Below are positions 35,389 through 48,689 of a stretch of 64,000 bases of DNA, one piece after another. The stretch is from positions 254,115,440 through 254,179,439 of the forward strand of contig CM077116.1 of NCBI GenBank assembly GCA_039619475.1, in the 5' to 3' direction. The notes below the pieces were generated by a model that saw only the letters and a list, made by a program, of their open reading frames with translations, had not been told where the DNA came from and ran no database searches. A program made the position numbers and the translations under genes. Numbering within the stretch: position 1 is the first letter of the stretch; each line of letters starts with the position of its first letter. The DNA comes from Icerya purchasi. Its lineage: Eukaryota; Arthropoda; Insecta; Hemiptera; Monophlebidae.

Positions 35389-35569
35389 CGTTTTCTCCCT
35401 ATTTTCCAAAGACACCGCAGCTCCGAAGAAAAGGATAGAAACGATAACTACGACCTGTGATCTCTTACGAAATTATTTGTCATGTTCGTACTGGTCGACA
35501 TTTTCAGCGTATCTATTAAACTTTTACTCGGAATTTATCTTCCAGTGCTTTCACTTCTCTACTAGCCCT

Positions 35570-35639
35570 CATTATTATTATTATTTTTTTTTTTTTTTCG
35601 TTTTCTTTATTATTACTATATTATTATTATTATTATTAA

Positions 35640-35685
<46 letters not shown>

Positions 35686-35697
35686 TTATTATTTCCT
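35570..35697. repeat. (ATT)n microsatellite with T run
   Basis: About 128 bases of ATT repeats, interrupted by a T15 run and a few substitutions, 180 bases past the homeobox stop codon. Confidence 0.92.
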
Positions 35698-35746
35698 TTT
35701 GCCATATTTGCATTTTATCGTGAAAATACGAAAAATTTTTATCGTA

Positions 35747-35749
<3 letters not shown>

Positions 35750-35816
<67 letters not shown>
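35750..35816. repeat. (AT)n microsatellite
   Basis: Perfect AT dinucleotide tract of about 67 bases. Confidence 0.95.
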
Positions 35817-35819
<3 letters not shown>

Positions 35820-36260
35820 TGTACTATTATAAAAAGACATATGCCACGTCTCTTTTGCGTGCCATTCCAAAGTACAATACGTACGCATCCATATGCATAC
35901 ATAAAAAGAAAAATGAGTTCTACATTTATATGTACTTAGCAAAAAAATGTTTTCTGAAATACCACTTTGTATGACATATTCGCTTACATTTCAAGTTTCT
36001 CTATTACATAAGGTATTTATAATTTAATACGTGTGTGCCTTTAACTTGTATTTTTATTCGTTTTCCAGTATCTTCCAAAAACAAATACAAAGTAGATGGG
36101 ATGATTAATAGCGTCGAAAATTTAAAAAAATTTACGGTAATATTATTTAAAATTTCAATTTTGTTCATAATAAAAATACATATATTTCGTACAGAATAAT
36201 AATAATCAATCTGGAGTTTACCGAGACAAATCAAATTGTACGTAAACAAAGCAAATAAAA

Positions 36261-37310
36261 CGTTCTCGCAGCATTGTTGCGATATATGAGAAGATTGGAC
36301 AAAACGGGAAATACCTCTACAACTTAATTCGTTGTCCGTAAGATGTCACACATGACTTAAGTTCAATATTTTTCAGTAAAAAAGTTAAATATATAGTGTA
36401 TTTTATTAAATTAAATAAATTGATTTTAATCAAATGATTAATTTTAGTTTAGAAATATTTAGGATTTTTTGAAAAATATCAAATCGTCCCGCTTTGCCTA
36501 ACCGATAAGATAAAACGGGATAATCATTTGAATTAAAATAAAAAGTTACGTCTTTTAATATTTTAAATAATTTTTTGCAAATAATAAATATCGATAATAT
36601 TACAAAATATGTATCGATGAGCGACGAGCTACATACATACCTCTAATGGTAATTTTTTCTGATCCAAAATCGTTTTAAAAATGTACGGTTTAAACATTTA
36701 AATATAGAGAGATACCTTTTGCATTATTATTATCATTAACGACGTAACAAAAAAGTACAATTTACCTTTAAAAATAAACAGGTCTATTAAATATTCAGCC
36801 ACAAAGAATTTTTGTCATCAGCTTCGCTGCATTCTCCATGAAAACTTTTTATGCATTGTATCCGTCCGTCATTACTTAACGATTTCGAATAAAGTTAGTC
36901 GTAGCACGATGCATCGCTATCATTATCTAATCCGCTTCCTCTCTAAATGTTTTACTAATTTTTTTTTTTTTTTTTTTGTGTTTTTAAATCTCTCCCTGAA
37001 TATTCGATCCAATGTTGACCTTTTTTTCTACGTTCCTTTTTAGTTAATCAGCAAAAACACTTTGATTTTGTACGGAGATAATGTTAATACTGTGGATTTT
37101 TCTTGCTTTAGAATTTTCCTGGGATCCCCTTGATTCGCGAGTGGAGCAAGTTTTTGAACTGTAATCATAACTGGAACTCGTAATCGAGTAGCCTAGATGC
37201 ACACATATTTGTCTAACGATGTGTTGCTGATCAGTCTGATTTTAGCGGTACATGTTCTCCCGCAGTAATAGCTGATCCAGACCGGTATCTCCCTTCTTTT
37301 TTTTCTTGCA
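36261..37310. other. AT-rich intergenic DNA, no gene seen
   Basis: No coding-like frame. A T run (36959-36977) and AT-rich unique sequence only. Confidence 0.5.
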
Positions 37311-37319
37311 GCATTTCTC

Positions 37320-38470
37320 GTGGTTACTTCCTACCACATCCTGAATCAGCCTTTTCCATTTCTATCAGGTTTGCGCAACACTTTCCCAGTTCTTGACGAT
37401 GTTTGTACCCCCCGAAACATAGTAACAATATGATCTTTGTAACGTACTAGTGCTGTGCTCTTTCACCAATTCGCCGTAGAACGCACGCGCTTAAGCAAGC
37501 GGTGATCTTGCATTCGCACAACATGACCGGTCCAGCTTAGTCGCGATGTTAATATCATCGGTGGTGCGTTTCTGTTCGTTCCAAACTGAGACGTCTGAGA
37601 ACTTCTTCATTGGTATAATGAAGTCCGTCCGTTTAATCTTTAAGATGTATCGGATTAGACGCTGCTGAAACCGTTCAGGCTTACGGATATGACGCTTGTA
37701 TAGCGTCCATCTTTTGGATCCATACATTATTATCTTCTCGTTTTCTTTTATCCTTAACATCTTCTCCGTTCTGCCCTCTTTACCCGAATGATGAGGTTTT
37801 CTGTGATTTTAATCATGTTCTTTTTCAGATCCGTACGTCTCAAATGAACAATCTATTTTTTACACAGCACTTGACGTCCCTGCTTCTTACTGTGCTTCAT
37901 CTTGTCATTCCTTTCTTTATCCGTCATTCCTATATGCTTAGTTCTTTTTATTATTTATTTCTGACTGAATTGCTATTTAATTGTTGATTTTTTCTTCTCT
38001 ATGTTGCTTTTGGAAATAAAATCTTTGTTATCGCCCTCCCCCCCAAAAAAAAAAAAAAAAAACGGATGAAAAAAAACAAATATGGCATAATTACAGTCAG
38101 GGTCAAGTCTCTATTATGGAATATTCTGGTTTTAAATTTTACGAAAGCTAACGCGGCACTTTTAATTCGGTGGTGTATTTCGTAGCCTAGCGTATTGTTC
38201 GCGCTTAGGTAAGATCCGAGATATTGAAAGTTTGTAACATTCTGCAAGATTTCACCACGAATTTGTATGTTACTCTCGGTGTTTTTACTTGATAATATCT
38301 TGATTTTTTTAATGTTAATACTTAGACCAAAATCGTTATATGTTTCATCGAAGACCTGTAAAATAGTCTGTAATTCTCCTTCCGAGTATGCTAAGATTGC
38401 GCGCAGTCGTCTGAATGAATTTCAGTTATTTTACATCTTGTTGTTTTAGTTTTCGCTTTGAGACGTGATA
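37320..38470 (-). pseudogene. RTE-like LINE relic: RT palm to C-terminus
   Basis: Reading the minus strand from 38417 gives H-S-D-D-C-A, the Y-A-D-D catalytic palm motif with the two Asp kept. Then come I-L-A-Y-S-E-G-E-L-Q-T-I-L-Q-V-F and L-S-I-N-I-K-K-I-K-I-L-S-S-K, then L-Q-N-V-T-N-F-Q-Y-L-G-S-Y-L-S, then the thumb (A-L-A-F-V-K-F-K-T-R-I-F). After a poly-A/C break at 38037-38065 it continues with the C-terminal block G-S-K-R-W-T-L-Y-K-R-H-I-R-K-P-E-R-F, a Y-G-E-L-V-K-E segment and W-K-R-L-I-Q-D near 37340. This order is typical of RTE-like non-LTR elements. It is 5' truncated and frameshifted. Confidence 0.8.
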
Positions 38471-40020
38471 TATTCAGTATAATTTGCCATCTGTTCTGTA
38501 GTTTATGTCACTTCCTCTCGAGCGGGAAGCGTTTGAATATCAGCTGCTGAAACTGAGAAGTACAATCTGCAGGATAATATAACTCTAATCGACGTTGGAA
38601 GCTAGATCTTATCGTTCGTTTTTCATTTCATAATAAACCTGCAATCGGAAGCCAAAAATATACGTAGGTAAAAAACTACTTTGCACGGCGGTATTAAATT
38701 GTATTCACAAGATCATTGTAATTAAATAAGAATTTAAATTCATTTACTTACTCTTTTTTATTGTGTAAATTTTATACTAGTTTAATTTATGCATAAAAAA
38801 CCACGGCAAAAAAATTATTCTAACGTGAGGTGTGAAAAATTAATAAATATGATCGGATAATTCGAGCTGCACCATTTGACCGAGAATAACCCATTTTGTT
38901 CAACATTGTAAAAGAAAACCTTGTGAAGTCGCTGAAACAAGTAAAAAATGATTTAAACATGTAATTATACACATGGAAAATAGTCTAGCAAAACTGAGTT
39001 TTATATTAAAAAAGTTCAGCCGACTGCTAAAACATTTAAATATAAAAAGACCCTAGATTACATAGTCCATTCTGAAACAAACAATACGGCAGTGTACTCT
39101 CGCATATTACTTTCGTTAACTATTAACGATAAACATAATTTTTTGATAATTTAGTCAAGATCATCCGCAAAGCGCGGGAAGTGTGGTATCCCGTTTTGTC
39201 CGACTTTCCTCTATATATTTAAAGTTTTTTTAGACAGGTACTCCTCTTTTTTTAGATAACGTAAAAAATAAAAATTCAATGAATTTAGAAGAAAAAATAA
39301 CTTTTCGTTTTAATATTATTATCGAAAAAAAACATTGAAACGCAAAATACGTACTTGTATCGTTTAAGGTTCAGATTTTTTACCCGACACCCCGATCAAT
39401 TGATTTTACCGTAATTTACGCATCACAAGGCGTGTTTAATGCCGATTATTATTACACATTGTTATATGGAAAAACCCGTATAAAATGTTTTACGACCTAA
39501 CAGAAGCCGATGATGTGTGTTCTGAAATAGTTGATTTTTATACGACACCTTAAATAGGTGTTGCCGCAGGTATTAAAAGTTAAGTTCCGCATCCAACTTC
39601 TTCATCATTTATTCCACTTCATTAGTGTTCTCCTTTTGAACGATTCTCTTTTATATATCTGTATAATTTCTCAACTATACCAAAAAAAAAAAAATCTGAC
39701 CGTATTCTAGACTAAAATGTGGTGTTCTGGAAGCAAATGTGTCCGAAAGAGCCTCTTCGATCTCTTAATTAAAGTATGAAACAATTCGCGAAACTGTATG
39801 CAGTTGCGAAAAAAACAAAAAAAAAAAAAAAAAAAAGGCGATAATTCCTTAATACAATTTTGAAATGTATAAACTGATTTTAAATAACGGTCTTTGCTCG
39901 CGGTAAAGAGTGATTTTTTCAGTAGAATTTTTAATAGTACGTTGTGGTCTTGCAAAAATAAAAAGCAAAATAAGCTAAAATTTAAATGCAGATAAATCCA
40001 TAGCCTGTTCGTTGAAATTT
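38471..40020. other. AT-rich intergenic DNA, no gene seen
   Basis: Only homopolymers (A run at 39816-39836) and unique AT-rich sequence. Confidence 0.5.
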
Positions 40021-40023
40021 ATA

Positions 40024-40333
40024 AATTTTAATTAAATAAATTCCTTAACAGCAAACAAACAAAAAATGTAAATTTATTTTAATAAATTAAAATAAATATA
40101 CCTCTATTTAATGAAACGTTTTCGGACTACATCATCACGGTTAACAATACCGAGTACACTCAATTAAAACTAACAAAAATTTCATTTTTATTCGAATGCG
40201 TACTCCCTATTGTCAACTGATGATAAGCTATACGCGAAAACGTTTCCTTAAATTAAGGTGTTTATTTTAATTTATTAAAGTAAATTTACACTTTTTGTTT
40301 GTTTGCTATTAAGGAATTTATTTAATTAAAATT
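40024..40333. mobile_element. Long-TIR nonautonomous DNA element (foldback/MITE-like)
   Basis: The left arm AATTTTAATTAAATAAATTCC... (40024 to about 40150) is mirrored by the right arm (about 40212-40333). Matches run through CAAACAAACAAAAA, TTTAATAAATTAAAATAAA, GAAACGTTTTCG and CATCATCA. Roughly 60 bases separate the arms. No open frame inside and no clear target duplication; a TA or longer AT-rich duplication cannot be resolved in this flank. Arm divergence is low, suggesting a fairly recent insertion. Confidence 0.8.
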
Positions 40334-40638
40334 GATAATCTCAAGTTTGTTTTGAACTTAACGGCTAGATGAAAATAAAAGATGCAAAAAATAACAAGTC
40401 CTTTTGCAATAGTATAAGTGTTACCGAAAAGAAGTCGATAAATTTTTTAAATTTAAATTTGAAAACAAAAGTTCAATTAGCAAAATTTCAGATTAGTATG
40501 TAACTGACCTTAAAAAATGTCAATAAAAAATACATGTATACGTACTTATCGGAATAATCATAAGATCCAATTCTGGATTCAAAATTTATCATTTACGTCA
40601 TTGATTTTGTTGTTAAATTACTTTGACCATTTAACTAA

Positions 40639-40898
40639 TCTATACTAATAAGTATGAAGAGGTGCAATGTTAGGAAGTTTGGATGTAGGTGGTAATCTCC
40701 GAAACTACTCATCCGATTTCAAAATTTATGTGATTTTCGAATAAAATTACTTCGTTGAAGTGATATAATTTTGTATATTGAGTTTTTACTGATAGTCTTA
40801 CAGTCACGAACTGAATTTCACGCAGACGTAATTTAACAAATAAAGTAATTTTTTAGAACCGTATTTTACGCGAGCTGCAACGTTGCGGGCACAGCTAA
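40639..40898 (+). mobile_element. Nonautonomous Helitron
   Basis: The element starts TCTATACTAATAAGTATGAAGAGG directly after an A and ends with the palindrome GCAACGTTGC (40878-40887), eight bases, then CTAA followed by T. TC start, subterminal 3' hairpin, CTRR end and insertion between A and T are Helitron hallmarks. The start and the GGGCACAGCTA end recall Helitron families widespread in insects. The 260 bases hold no coding sequence, so it depended on a Rep/helicase supplied elsewhere. Confidence 0.75.
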
Positions 40899-40899
40899 T

Positions 40900-43000
40900 A
40901 TATGTATTATAATACATACGTATATAATTCGTCCTCCTTTCGCCAGAGGTGGTAATATGGAAAATTCGTTTTGAAATACGTTTTGAAATAAATGACTATG
41001 CAAATTGTAAATTACTATTCTTTTTTTTTTTTTTTTTTTATGAACTGAAATTTACTCTCCTCTGTAAGTATTACGGAACTGTGAGAATTCAGGGGCTGTC
41101 TAGGTGGTAAAATTCGAAGGATCGAGTTTTTCTTCGGTTTCTCTAATTTTCTCCTTGCCTACTTATTCGATCGATCGGGTACAATTCCTATTTCGGTGTA
41201 ACTGAAAATTAAAATACCAGTATATAACACTCTAAAGGACGGCATTTCCGTTACTTAATTGTATTTTAACTTATAAGAGTCGGTCAGGCTCGGATTTACC
41301 TGCGACCCTTCAAGCAGTTAATCAAATCAGGCCTCCTTTTTGGTAATTTAAAAAAAAAAAAGAAGCAAACTTCAGTTTATTTCCTATTTATCGAAGATAT
41401 TTTAACTTTATAAAAAAAAGGCAAGCAAGCGGACGTGGAAATTAAATTTTTATTTGTGATCTTCTAAGTTTATATTAACTCACAATGAACTTCCTTCTTT
41501 GCGCACCGAATGAGCCCGCTAGAATGAAGTTGTTTCCCTGTATTATTCTCAATTTCACCCTCTGGCTAAAGCCCACTACTCCAAGTCCCTGGACAAAAGT
41601 TCGCTATTTATTTTCTTTTTCCATTTTTCAATCTTTCATATTCACGAATGCTATGAAAAGTTTTTGTATAGCATCCATCTTTAGGCGAGCCTACAACGAG
41701 AGCGTTCTCATTTATTAGTTATCTCTAATCGCTTAATATGTTGCACGTGATATGGAGAAAATAATTTGTTCTAGATACGAAAAATTAAAAGTGAACCGAT
41801 GGAAAAATCTGCAGTAGTCGTTAATTAAGGATCAAAAAACAAAAAAAAAAACACACACACGCAAAACATTTAATTAAAACTAATTATAGATGCGACTCGG
41901 CTGAAAAATTAATAATTGTATTTTTAAAAAAAAAACGGACGTTTTCAACTTTGCAAGCAAAAGCACTCGAATTATGTACGTCGTGCTTTTTCAAAAAAAG
42001 AGTTGATTACAAAAATTTAATTTGCAAAACGAACGCTCGTATCGAATTAATAATATAAATTATATTGTAATGTCCGGCAAAAATTAAATCACTACGCCCG
42101 CAATGTGCTGAGATTGTGTAAATTTAGTTTTAAATTTATACCGCATTTAATTCAGCAGCGACTTTGTTAACAAAATTCTTTACCGCCTCCGTTACTCGAA
42201 TGGTTAACACTCTAAATTGCCGTATCTAACTGATGAAAATTTAAACGTAAATCCATCCGCATTTACATACAAAAAAAAAAAAAGAGTAATTGTATTGAAG
42301 TAACGCAAAATTTTATAACTTTTGCCTAAACTGCCTAGCGAAAAATTAAATAATTTCGCGGCAACGCGTTTTTTTTTTAAATTATTAAATTTCATTTCAT
42401 AATTAGTGGCGAACAGCATTTTACGAATCTTACGAAAAATTGCCCGATGTACATTGCGAACGTGTAAAAAAACTGCGATTAGATATAGCAAAAAGTGATT
42501 TTATTAAAATTGAACCGACAGGAACAACTGATTAAATAGCAGGTAACAGTCACTCTCCGATTAATACTCTTCGTTTGACCGTAAACTTACGTGTTCATAC
42601 TATTATAACACAACTTTTTTCTATTTGTCCTACGTTACTTTTTTATCGCCATTTTATTATTGGATTTTCAATTCGCAAATTCAAGCCTCAGTTATCGCGT
42701 TGCTTTGTTTCCTTCGTGCGCAAATTCGAGAATTCCATTATTCGAAAGTTACCATCATTCATACCGGGCTAGTGCCTACAGTAAACTAGTGCAAATCAAT
42801 TTTCAAAAAAAGTACATCTCTTTATCGCCTATAGTTTATTAATCACGTTTTAGTGTATAAAAAATATAGCCTATCCAAATCTCCTTCTCCTTTATTTCAG
42901 ATCTCCGCTACATTCTCAGGTTTTTTGTTGCTCGATAATAATATGGCATATTTTCCAAAAACGTTCCTAAACTAAATACTTTTACATATCTCGGTCGGTC
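40900..43000. other. AT-rich intergenic DNA, no gene seen
   Basis: Frames at 41485-41718 and 42204-42772 show no domain or splice context. T run at 41021-41039. Confidence 0.5.
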
Positions 43001-43004
43001 TTCC

Positions 43005-43470
43005 TTTTTTTTTTTTTTTTTTTTTTCGGGGGCTCGTCAACCAGCGACCTTTACCCAGAAACAATTCGATCGGGAATTGAATCGGTTATATTTTGATGCA
43101 GTCAGATAATAGAAAGAAACAAACAATGCGAACGATATGTGGAGAAGGAAAAGACAGGATATAAGAGGCACAATACGGAGTAGGAATACCAATTCGCAGC
43201 AAATTGGAATAGAAAGCAGAAAAATCAGAAAGGGGAGAACAGATGGCCTGATATGGAATCTGATATAATTAAAAATTTAGAAAAAAGGTGATTTGAGGAA
43301 ATGAAAATAATGGAGAACATAGTCATTAATTCGTTTATGAATGTGGAACAGAAAGCAGGCAGACGAAAAGATTCTGAAAAATCGGAATCTGGGTGGATAG
43401 GCATCGATAACACTCGACCTCTTCGAGCCATCCGTAAATACGTTCTTATTAAATCCATTAACATCTATAT
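43005..43470 (-). pseudogene. LINE 3' fragment, same family as 1903-3060
   Basis: The minus strand reads F-S-E-S-F-R-L-P-A-F-C-S-T-F-I-N-E-L (RNase H region), nearly identical to F-E-S-F-R-L-P-S-F-C-S-T-F-I-N-E-L at 2600-2680. Later S-D-S-I-S keeps the Asp lost in the 1903-3060 copy. The 3' parts also match (ggatataagaggcacaatacggagtagg). A T run at 43005-43026 is the poly(A) tail in element sense. The copy is 5' truncated and internally shortened. Confidence 0.75.
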
Positions 43471-46010
43471 TTATTAGTTTTGTTTTAATTATTAATAAAC
43501 GAGATGTTTAAAAAACGAAATAATTAAATGTAGTTTGTTACGCTGTACGCAACTTACCGGTTCTCGAATCGTTCCTTTTTAGTCGACATTTACGCAACTT
43601 AGTACTAGTTAGTAGCTTAATTTGAAATACATACGCTAGAATGAAATCTATTGGAAACAGTAGACAATAACTTTGTCGAACGTTTGAATATCACATTTAT
43701 TACAATGCTTCCGTGAAATTTTCTTCCTAAAAATTTCTTAAGGTTAAGTGTTGGTCAGAAACAGCGCATCTTAAAAATAAGACAAAAAAAAAAAAAGATA
43801 GACTTCTGATGTTTGCGATAATATGATGTTACAGTGAAAATGAACAGATTTGTATATATAACTCGGCTAAATAATTTCTATATGAACCTTGTTCAGTTAG
43901 CTACACGTCTTTTTATAGGATCAATTATGCACACGTGTTTTGTTTTTTTTTTTGGGGGGGGTACAGAGTGTGGTAATTGATTTATTTCTAATTAAAACAC
44001 TCTATCGATGTAACGAGCAGTTTATGTGTTTAAGATCAATTGATTTGCTTTAAACATTTTTCTCGCTTTCACATTTTTTTGTTTTGTTGCTTTTTAAGAG
44101 ATACTATAACAATGGATCTAGCCAATATTTTATCGATAAAACCTAATGGAGACTGAAAACCGCGTTCCTTTCATAATAAAATTAAACTACAAAAAACAAA
44201 AAAACAAACAGATTAAATTTATTTAAAACTTGAAAACTTACGCTAACATCTCCCTTTATTGTTAACATTTTAACTTAATCCCTGTCACGGGAGAATCTTA
44301 AAGCGGCTACGGGATTATAATCTCAAATGTACCGGCCGCAATGTATTAGGAAAATTCAAACGATAAAATTCAAACAATCCTTCATTAAACGATTAATCTT
44401 CAGACTCTCTTCATAATATGTTAATACATATAAGTACTTATCATTTCGTACGGTTTTTACTTATTCATTATCGTTGTACTAACTAGTCGATTTTTTGCAA
44501 GATAAACGTGCGTGTGTTAAAATTAAACAGTGTACGATTAAATTACTATTGTTAATATGATTATTATTAATATTGTCGTTACATTTATTAGTAGCATTAA
44601 ATAATATACATCACCATTATTGTTTACAATTTTCGCTATGTAGTTTACGGTAATTTTTTCGCAATTTTTTATATATACATAGTTATTTAATTACGTTTAC
44701 GTACGACTTTATTTAAACTCTCGTTGTATTTCAGAATTAAATCGTTGCCCTAGGGTAATTCTTTCCCCTTATTTCACCCGATAAAAGTCACGGTGAATCT
44801 CATTTTCTGCAAAATCGTAAAATTACCGTGTTGCGTCAATGAAAAAAGCAATTCATTTCCCGAATAGCAGAAGGTAAGATTTCGTACCGAAATACGAAAC
44901 AAAAAATTTTTAAATTTAGCCTGGATAACTCGTACCAAAAGGTATCTACAAAAGTTCAACTACATATACTTCATCGCGTCAAAAAATAGAACGCAAGAAC
45001 TCAGAATTCCACTTTTACCGGAGTTGTTTCTTCGTGATTATTCTGACCAAGCTTATGACTATAATTTTTCCTCCAGAACGGTAAAAGAACAAGGAAGCTA
45101 TAAATCGATTTTACAAAGGTTTATATTTTTCTCGAAATATATTTATAGTTTTTTTTTTTTTTTTTGTTCGTGTTTTTAAACTACCGACTTTAAGATATAC
45201 TCTAAAAATTTTAAAAAGTACATAAAAAAAAGTAAAATGAAAAAGTAAAATAAAAAAAAAAATCGCCCGATGAAAAATAGTTTAGCGTAATTTTAGGGAT
45301 ATTTTATGAAATTATTCTTAAACTACATATTAAAAGTCGGTGCGGAACGCAAATTTCAATAATTAAAAAACCGTTTAAACATATTTTTAACGTTTCCAAA
45401 ATTTAGCCTATAGAAAACGAGCGATGATATTTTTTTTCATATTCATTTAATTTTGTTTTTTAATTGTAATTCGAATTTGGTGCCAAATCTAATAATTATT
45501 AATGCTGTCTAAAAATAATCACAATATCATTTCCTCCCCTTAAGGTATTACTGTGGATTGTCTTTTTGTAAAATAATTATTTATTACCTTTTTTTAACGA
45601 ATTTTAATTAAATTTTTAAGGTAAATATTGAGGTGTTTTTTTTTGTTGTTTTTTTTTTACTGTTTTTAAACAATTTTATTTCAAATTTTTTGGCGGAAAT
45701 ATTTTTGGGTAATAATACGAGTAGACCGAAATTTCTGTACCATTTAAAGCCGGGGGTATTTATTCAGAATGAATGTTCGAATTCCGTCAATAATAAACTT
45801 ATATTTGTGGGTGTGTATGTGGGGGGGGGGTTAAATTCATTGTCTTTATTCGAAGCTACATTTTCATAGTAAATGAATATTATAATAATACTTATATATT
45901 TCGGTTAATGATAAACTTGCAGATGCCTCTATGACGGTTCTACAGACTCGTCAATCGGGAGTTTTCGCTCAGGAACAGTTAGGAAAAGAGTCGGTTAAAT
46001 TTTAATCCGA
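43471..46010. other. AT-rich intergenic DNA, no gene seen
   Basis: No supported gene. Short simple tracts only, including G runs at about 43952-43959 and 45820-45830. Confidence 0.5.
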
Positions 46011-46019
46011 CTAGATATT

Positions 46020-46180
46020 GTTAATAAAAAAAAGACAGACAACTGAACTTTGGTATGCGTGGCACTTCGCACGTGTAAATAATCGGATAAACATTAAATT
46101 AAAGTGAAGTAAGTGCCATACTCTTGACAGGGTGTCGTTGGGGATTGTGAAGTTAAGGTTCACAATATACTAAGCCTAAT
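46020..46180. repeat. Fragment of the element at 57180-57375
   Basis: GTGAAGTTAAGGTTCACAAT (about 46145) and aagtaagtgccata (about 46110) match, in reverse complement, attgtgaaccttaacttcac (57184) and tatggaacttactt (57293). Two separated matches in consistent order mark a shared dispersed family. Confidence 0.5.
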
Positions 46181-46449
46181 GGATCTAAAGAGAATATTGG
46201 AGCTAGTTCCTTTCTTGCGGCCGCCTTTACTGTCCGAAATTTAAACCCGAAAAAATTATACATACTAGGCCCGAATAGGCCCAAACTGCCAAATTTTTAA
46301 GTATTTTTGTAAAAATGAAAATACCGGTTTATTAAACACGCCTGCAATACTTCCACTACCTACAATATGAAAAAAACGTCGAATCACATTCTATTCCTGT
46401 GCAAATACGAAAGCTAATACGTCAAACTCGAACAGCTAAACGAAAATGG

Positions 46450-48680
46450 CAACGTTTTCGTTATCCATCCTTAAAGAAACTATTTACACAACTGCAAACG
46501 GAACTATAGAATAAAATTAAGCAATATAGAAATGACATGATGCACCAGCTACTAGAATCCATGAACACTGATAACAGATCTCTGTGGAAGAATACAAGGA
46601 AACTACTAAATGAAACAAAAGAACCATACCATATAAAAATTAACAATAACTAGGTTAAAACTGACAAGGACAAAGCAAATGCATTCGCAAAATACCTCGG
46701 CGATGTTTTTACTTCACATTCCGATTCTTGTAATACACAATTCGCATCTACACAGTGTTCGTTAAAAAAAACTTGTCGTCGTCGTCCTCAAGGGACTACC
46801 AAATTCTTTACTCGAAAAGAGGTATTTAAATGTATGCGCCATTGCGGAAATTACCTGGTGTCTAGATAATATTACTGGTGAAATTATTTCGCACTTACCA
46901 AGGAAATTGGCGATTATGCTACATTTTTAATGGAATATATTTCGAACCGGATACTTCCCCAAGACGTGGAATAAATCTGTAATAATTATGCTGCATAAAC
47001 CAGGAAAAATATCGAAGAAACTTCATACAGACCTATTATATACTCGTGTTATCTATGATTTTAGAGAAATTGATAATATCTCGCATACATCCGATTATAA
47101 ACAGCAATGATGTAATACCAAAAACAACCATCAGTTCGGTCTTCGCGCCGAGCATTCCACGATATAGCAGTGTCATAGGTTCTAGTTGATGCAATTTCCT
47201 CAACGCCAGAGAAAAAGGAAATATGTTCTGCGGTTTTTTTAGACGTTGCCCAAGCGCTTGGAAAAGTGTAGCATCCTGGACTACTTTTCAAGTTGAAACA
47301 ATTTCTTCCTTCTGGTCTCTTTACATACTGACTTTAATCATATCTGACCGATAGAACATTTGTTGTCATGATTCCTTTTTAGAAGAGCTTAAAATTTTAT
47401 CATCAGTACCGCACGGTAGCCTCTATTAGTAGGATCCCTATTATTTTCTATCTACACATCTGATTTACCACTTTGTAATCAAACAATACTAGCAATATTC
47501 GCTGATGATATAACCATTATTGCATCAAATAAGGAGGCCACGCACGCAAAAATATTTCCGTTCAGAACCATTTAAACCGAGTAGAGTCGGGTGGGCGCAA
47601 CAATGGAGAATATATAATATAATAAAGTAAACTTTAATAACAAACAATATAGATTAATGGAGAATATAGTTTTTAATCCGGACAAGTGCCGACACAATTC
47701 ATAAAACCGAACAACTGAGTTATTATCGTATTCACAGAGTTCTTGTAGCTCAATTTAGTATCTCATTGAAGACACTAATTTAATGTTAAATTTAAGTTAA
47801 GATCACTGTTGTTTATGGTAATATTACCGGTACAATAAAATAAAAAATACCTGTAAAAACTACCAGAGAAAGAAAGCTAAAATTTGGTAGATACAACACT
47901 CCCAGCCTGTGCCACTAAAACAGGAAAATTATGAAACTTGAATATTTTATATATGGATAATTCCACACGTTCGTCTTGTAAGGTACCTCGGAATGTACCT
48001 GGACCGAAGGCTTACATGGCGTCCTCATGTGGCACACACTAGACAGGCCGTTGCTGTCCGCGCTAGGCTGTGTTGCGTCACACAGATCGGCATTAAACTT
48101 AAACACGAAAAGACGTATTTATTTTTAACCATGATTGCTCCGATTTGACGATATGGTTTAGAATTATATATGGTTCCACTTATAGAAGCAATCTTAACAG
48201 AATTCAGCAGCAGCAGCAGTCGAGGATACTTGGTACAATTACGTCTGCACCGTTTTACGTCTCCAACGCAACTTAACATAATGATTTAAACGTTTCATTT
48301 GTCCGAGAGACTTATATTCACCGATATCAAAAATTGTTCGATAAATTTCAACATAGCAGTAATCCCAACATCAACAGAATGTATTCTTCTGGACTTCCAG
48401 ATAATCCTCCTAGACGACTGAGAAGGAAGTGTTGCCGGGGGACGCTCTCCCGATTACCTAACAGCTGAAAAAGTTCACAGACGATGTATCTCTTTTCCAA
48501 CATATCAATTCTTTGTTTCCAGTTATTATATGTACATAGTTAGTTATTATCATATTTACAGAAATCGTATATCATAATTTAGTATCTCATTGGAGACACT
48601 AATTTAATCTTAAATTTAAGTTGAGATCACTGTTGTTTATGGTAGTATTACCGATACAATAAAATCGAAAAAAAAAAAAA
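46450..48680 (+). pseudogene. Jockey-clade LINE relic with RT catalytic motif
   Basis: Plus-strand frames with many stops and shifts read: linker (L-L-E-S-M-N-T-D-N-R-S-L-W-K-N-T-R-K-L-L, about 46545-46605), I-I-M-L-H-K-P-G-K (about 46985), I-L-E-K-L-I-I-S-R-I (about 47058), Q-F-G-L-R-A-E-H-S-T-I (about 47130), L-L-F-S-I-Y-T-S-D-L-P and the palm I-F-A-D-D-I-T-I-I (47495-47520). Past an interruption comes the thumb V-R-Y-L-G-M-Y-L-D-R-R-L-T-W-R-P-H (47975-48030) and a C-terminus with N-P-P-R-R-L-R-R-K (about 48400). A 3' UTR ends AATAAAATCG plus A13 (48668-48680). The order is that of a Jockey ORF2. It is not functional. Confidence 0.85.
47600..47870 (+). repeat. Extra LINE 3' UTR copy inside the 46.4-48.7 kb relic
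   Basis: The text agtatctcattgaagacactaatttaatgttaaatttaagttaagatcactgttgtttatggta (47758-47820) repeats almost unchanged at 48579-48642 at the true 3' end. Both are followed by ATTACCGRTACAATAAAAT. A second 3' UTR lying between palm and thumb indicates nested insertion of a truncated copy, or two head-to-tail partial copies. Confidence 0.75.
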
Positions 48681-48689
48681 CTGTAATCA

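Larger units (their letters stand above)
35389..36260 (+). other. Probable 3' UTR/3' flank of the homeobox gene
   Basis: No further coding signal follows the stop. Microsatellites dominate 35570-35816. AATAAA candidates occur at 36169-36174 and 36254-36259; neither has a decisive downstream element, so the polyadenylation site is not fixed. Confidence 0.4.

Noticed and set aside
35477..35974. Long plus-strand frame after the homeobox exon
   Set aside because: Consists of translated ATT and AT microsatellites in the probable 3' UTR.
47061..48279. Minus-strand open frames
   Set aside because: They are antisense shadows of the plus-strand Jockey RT relic, which carries the FADD and thumb motifs.
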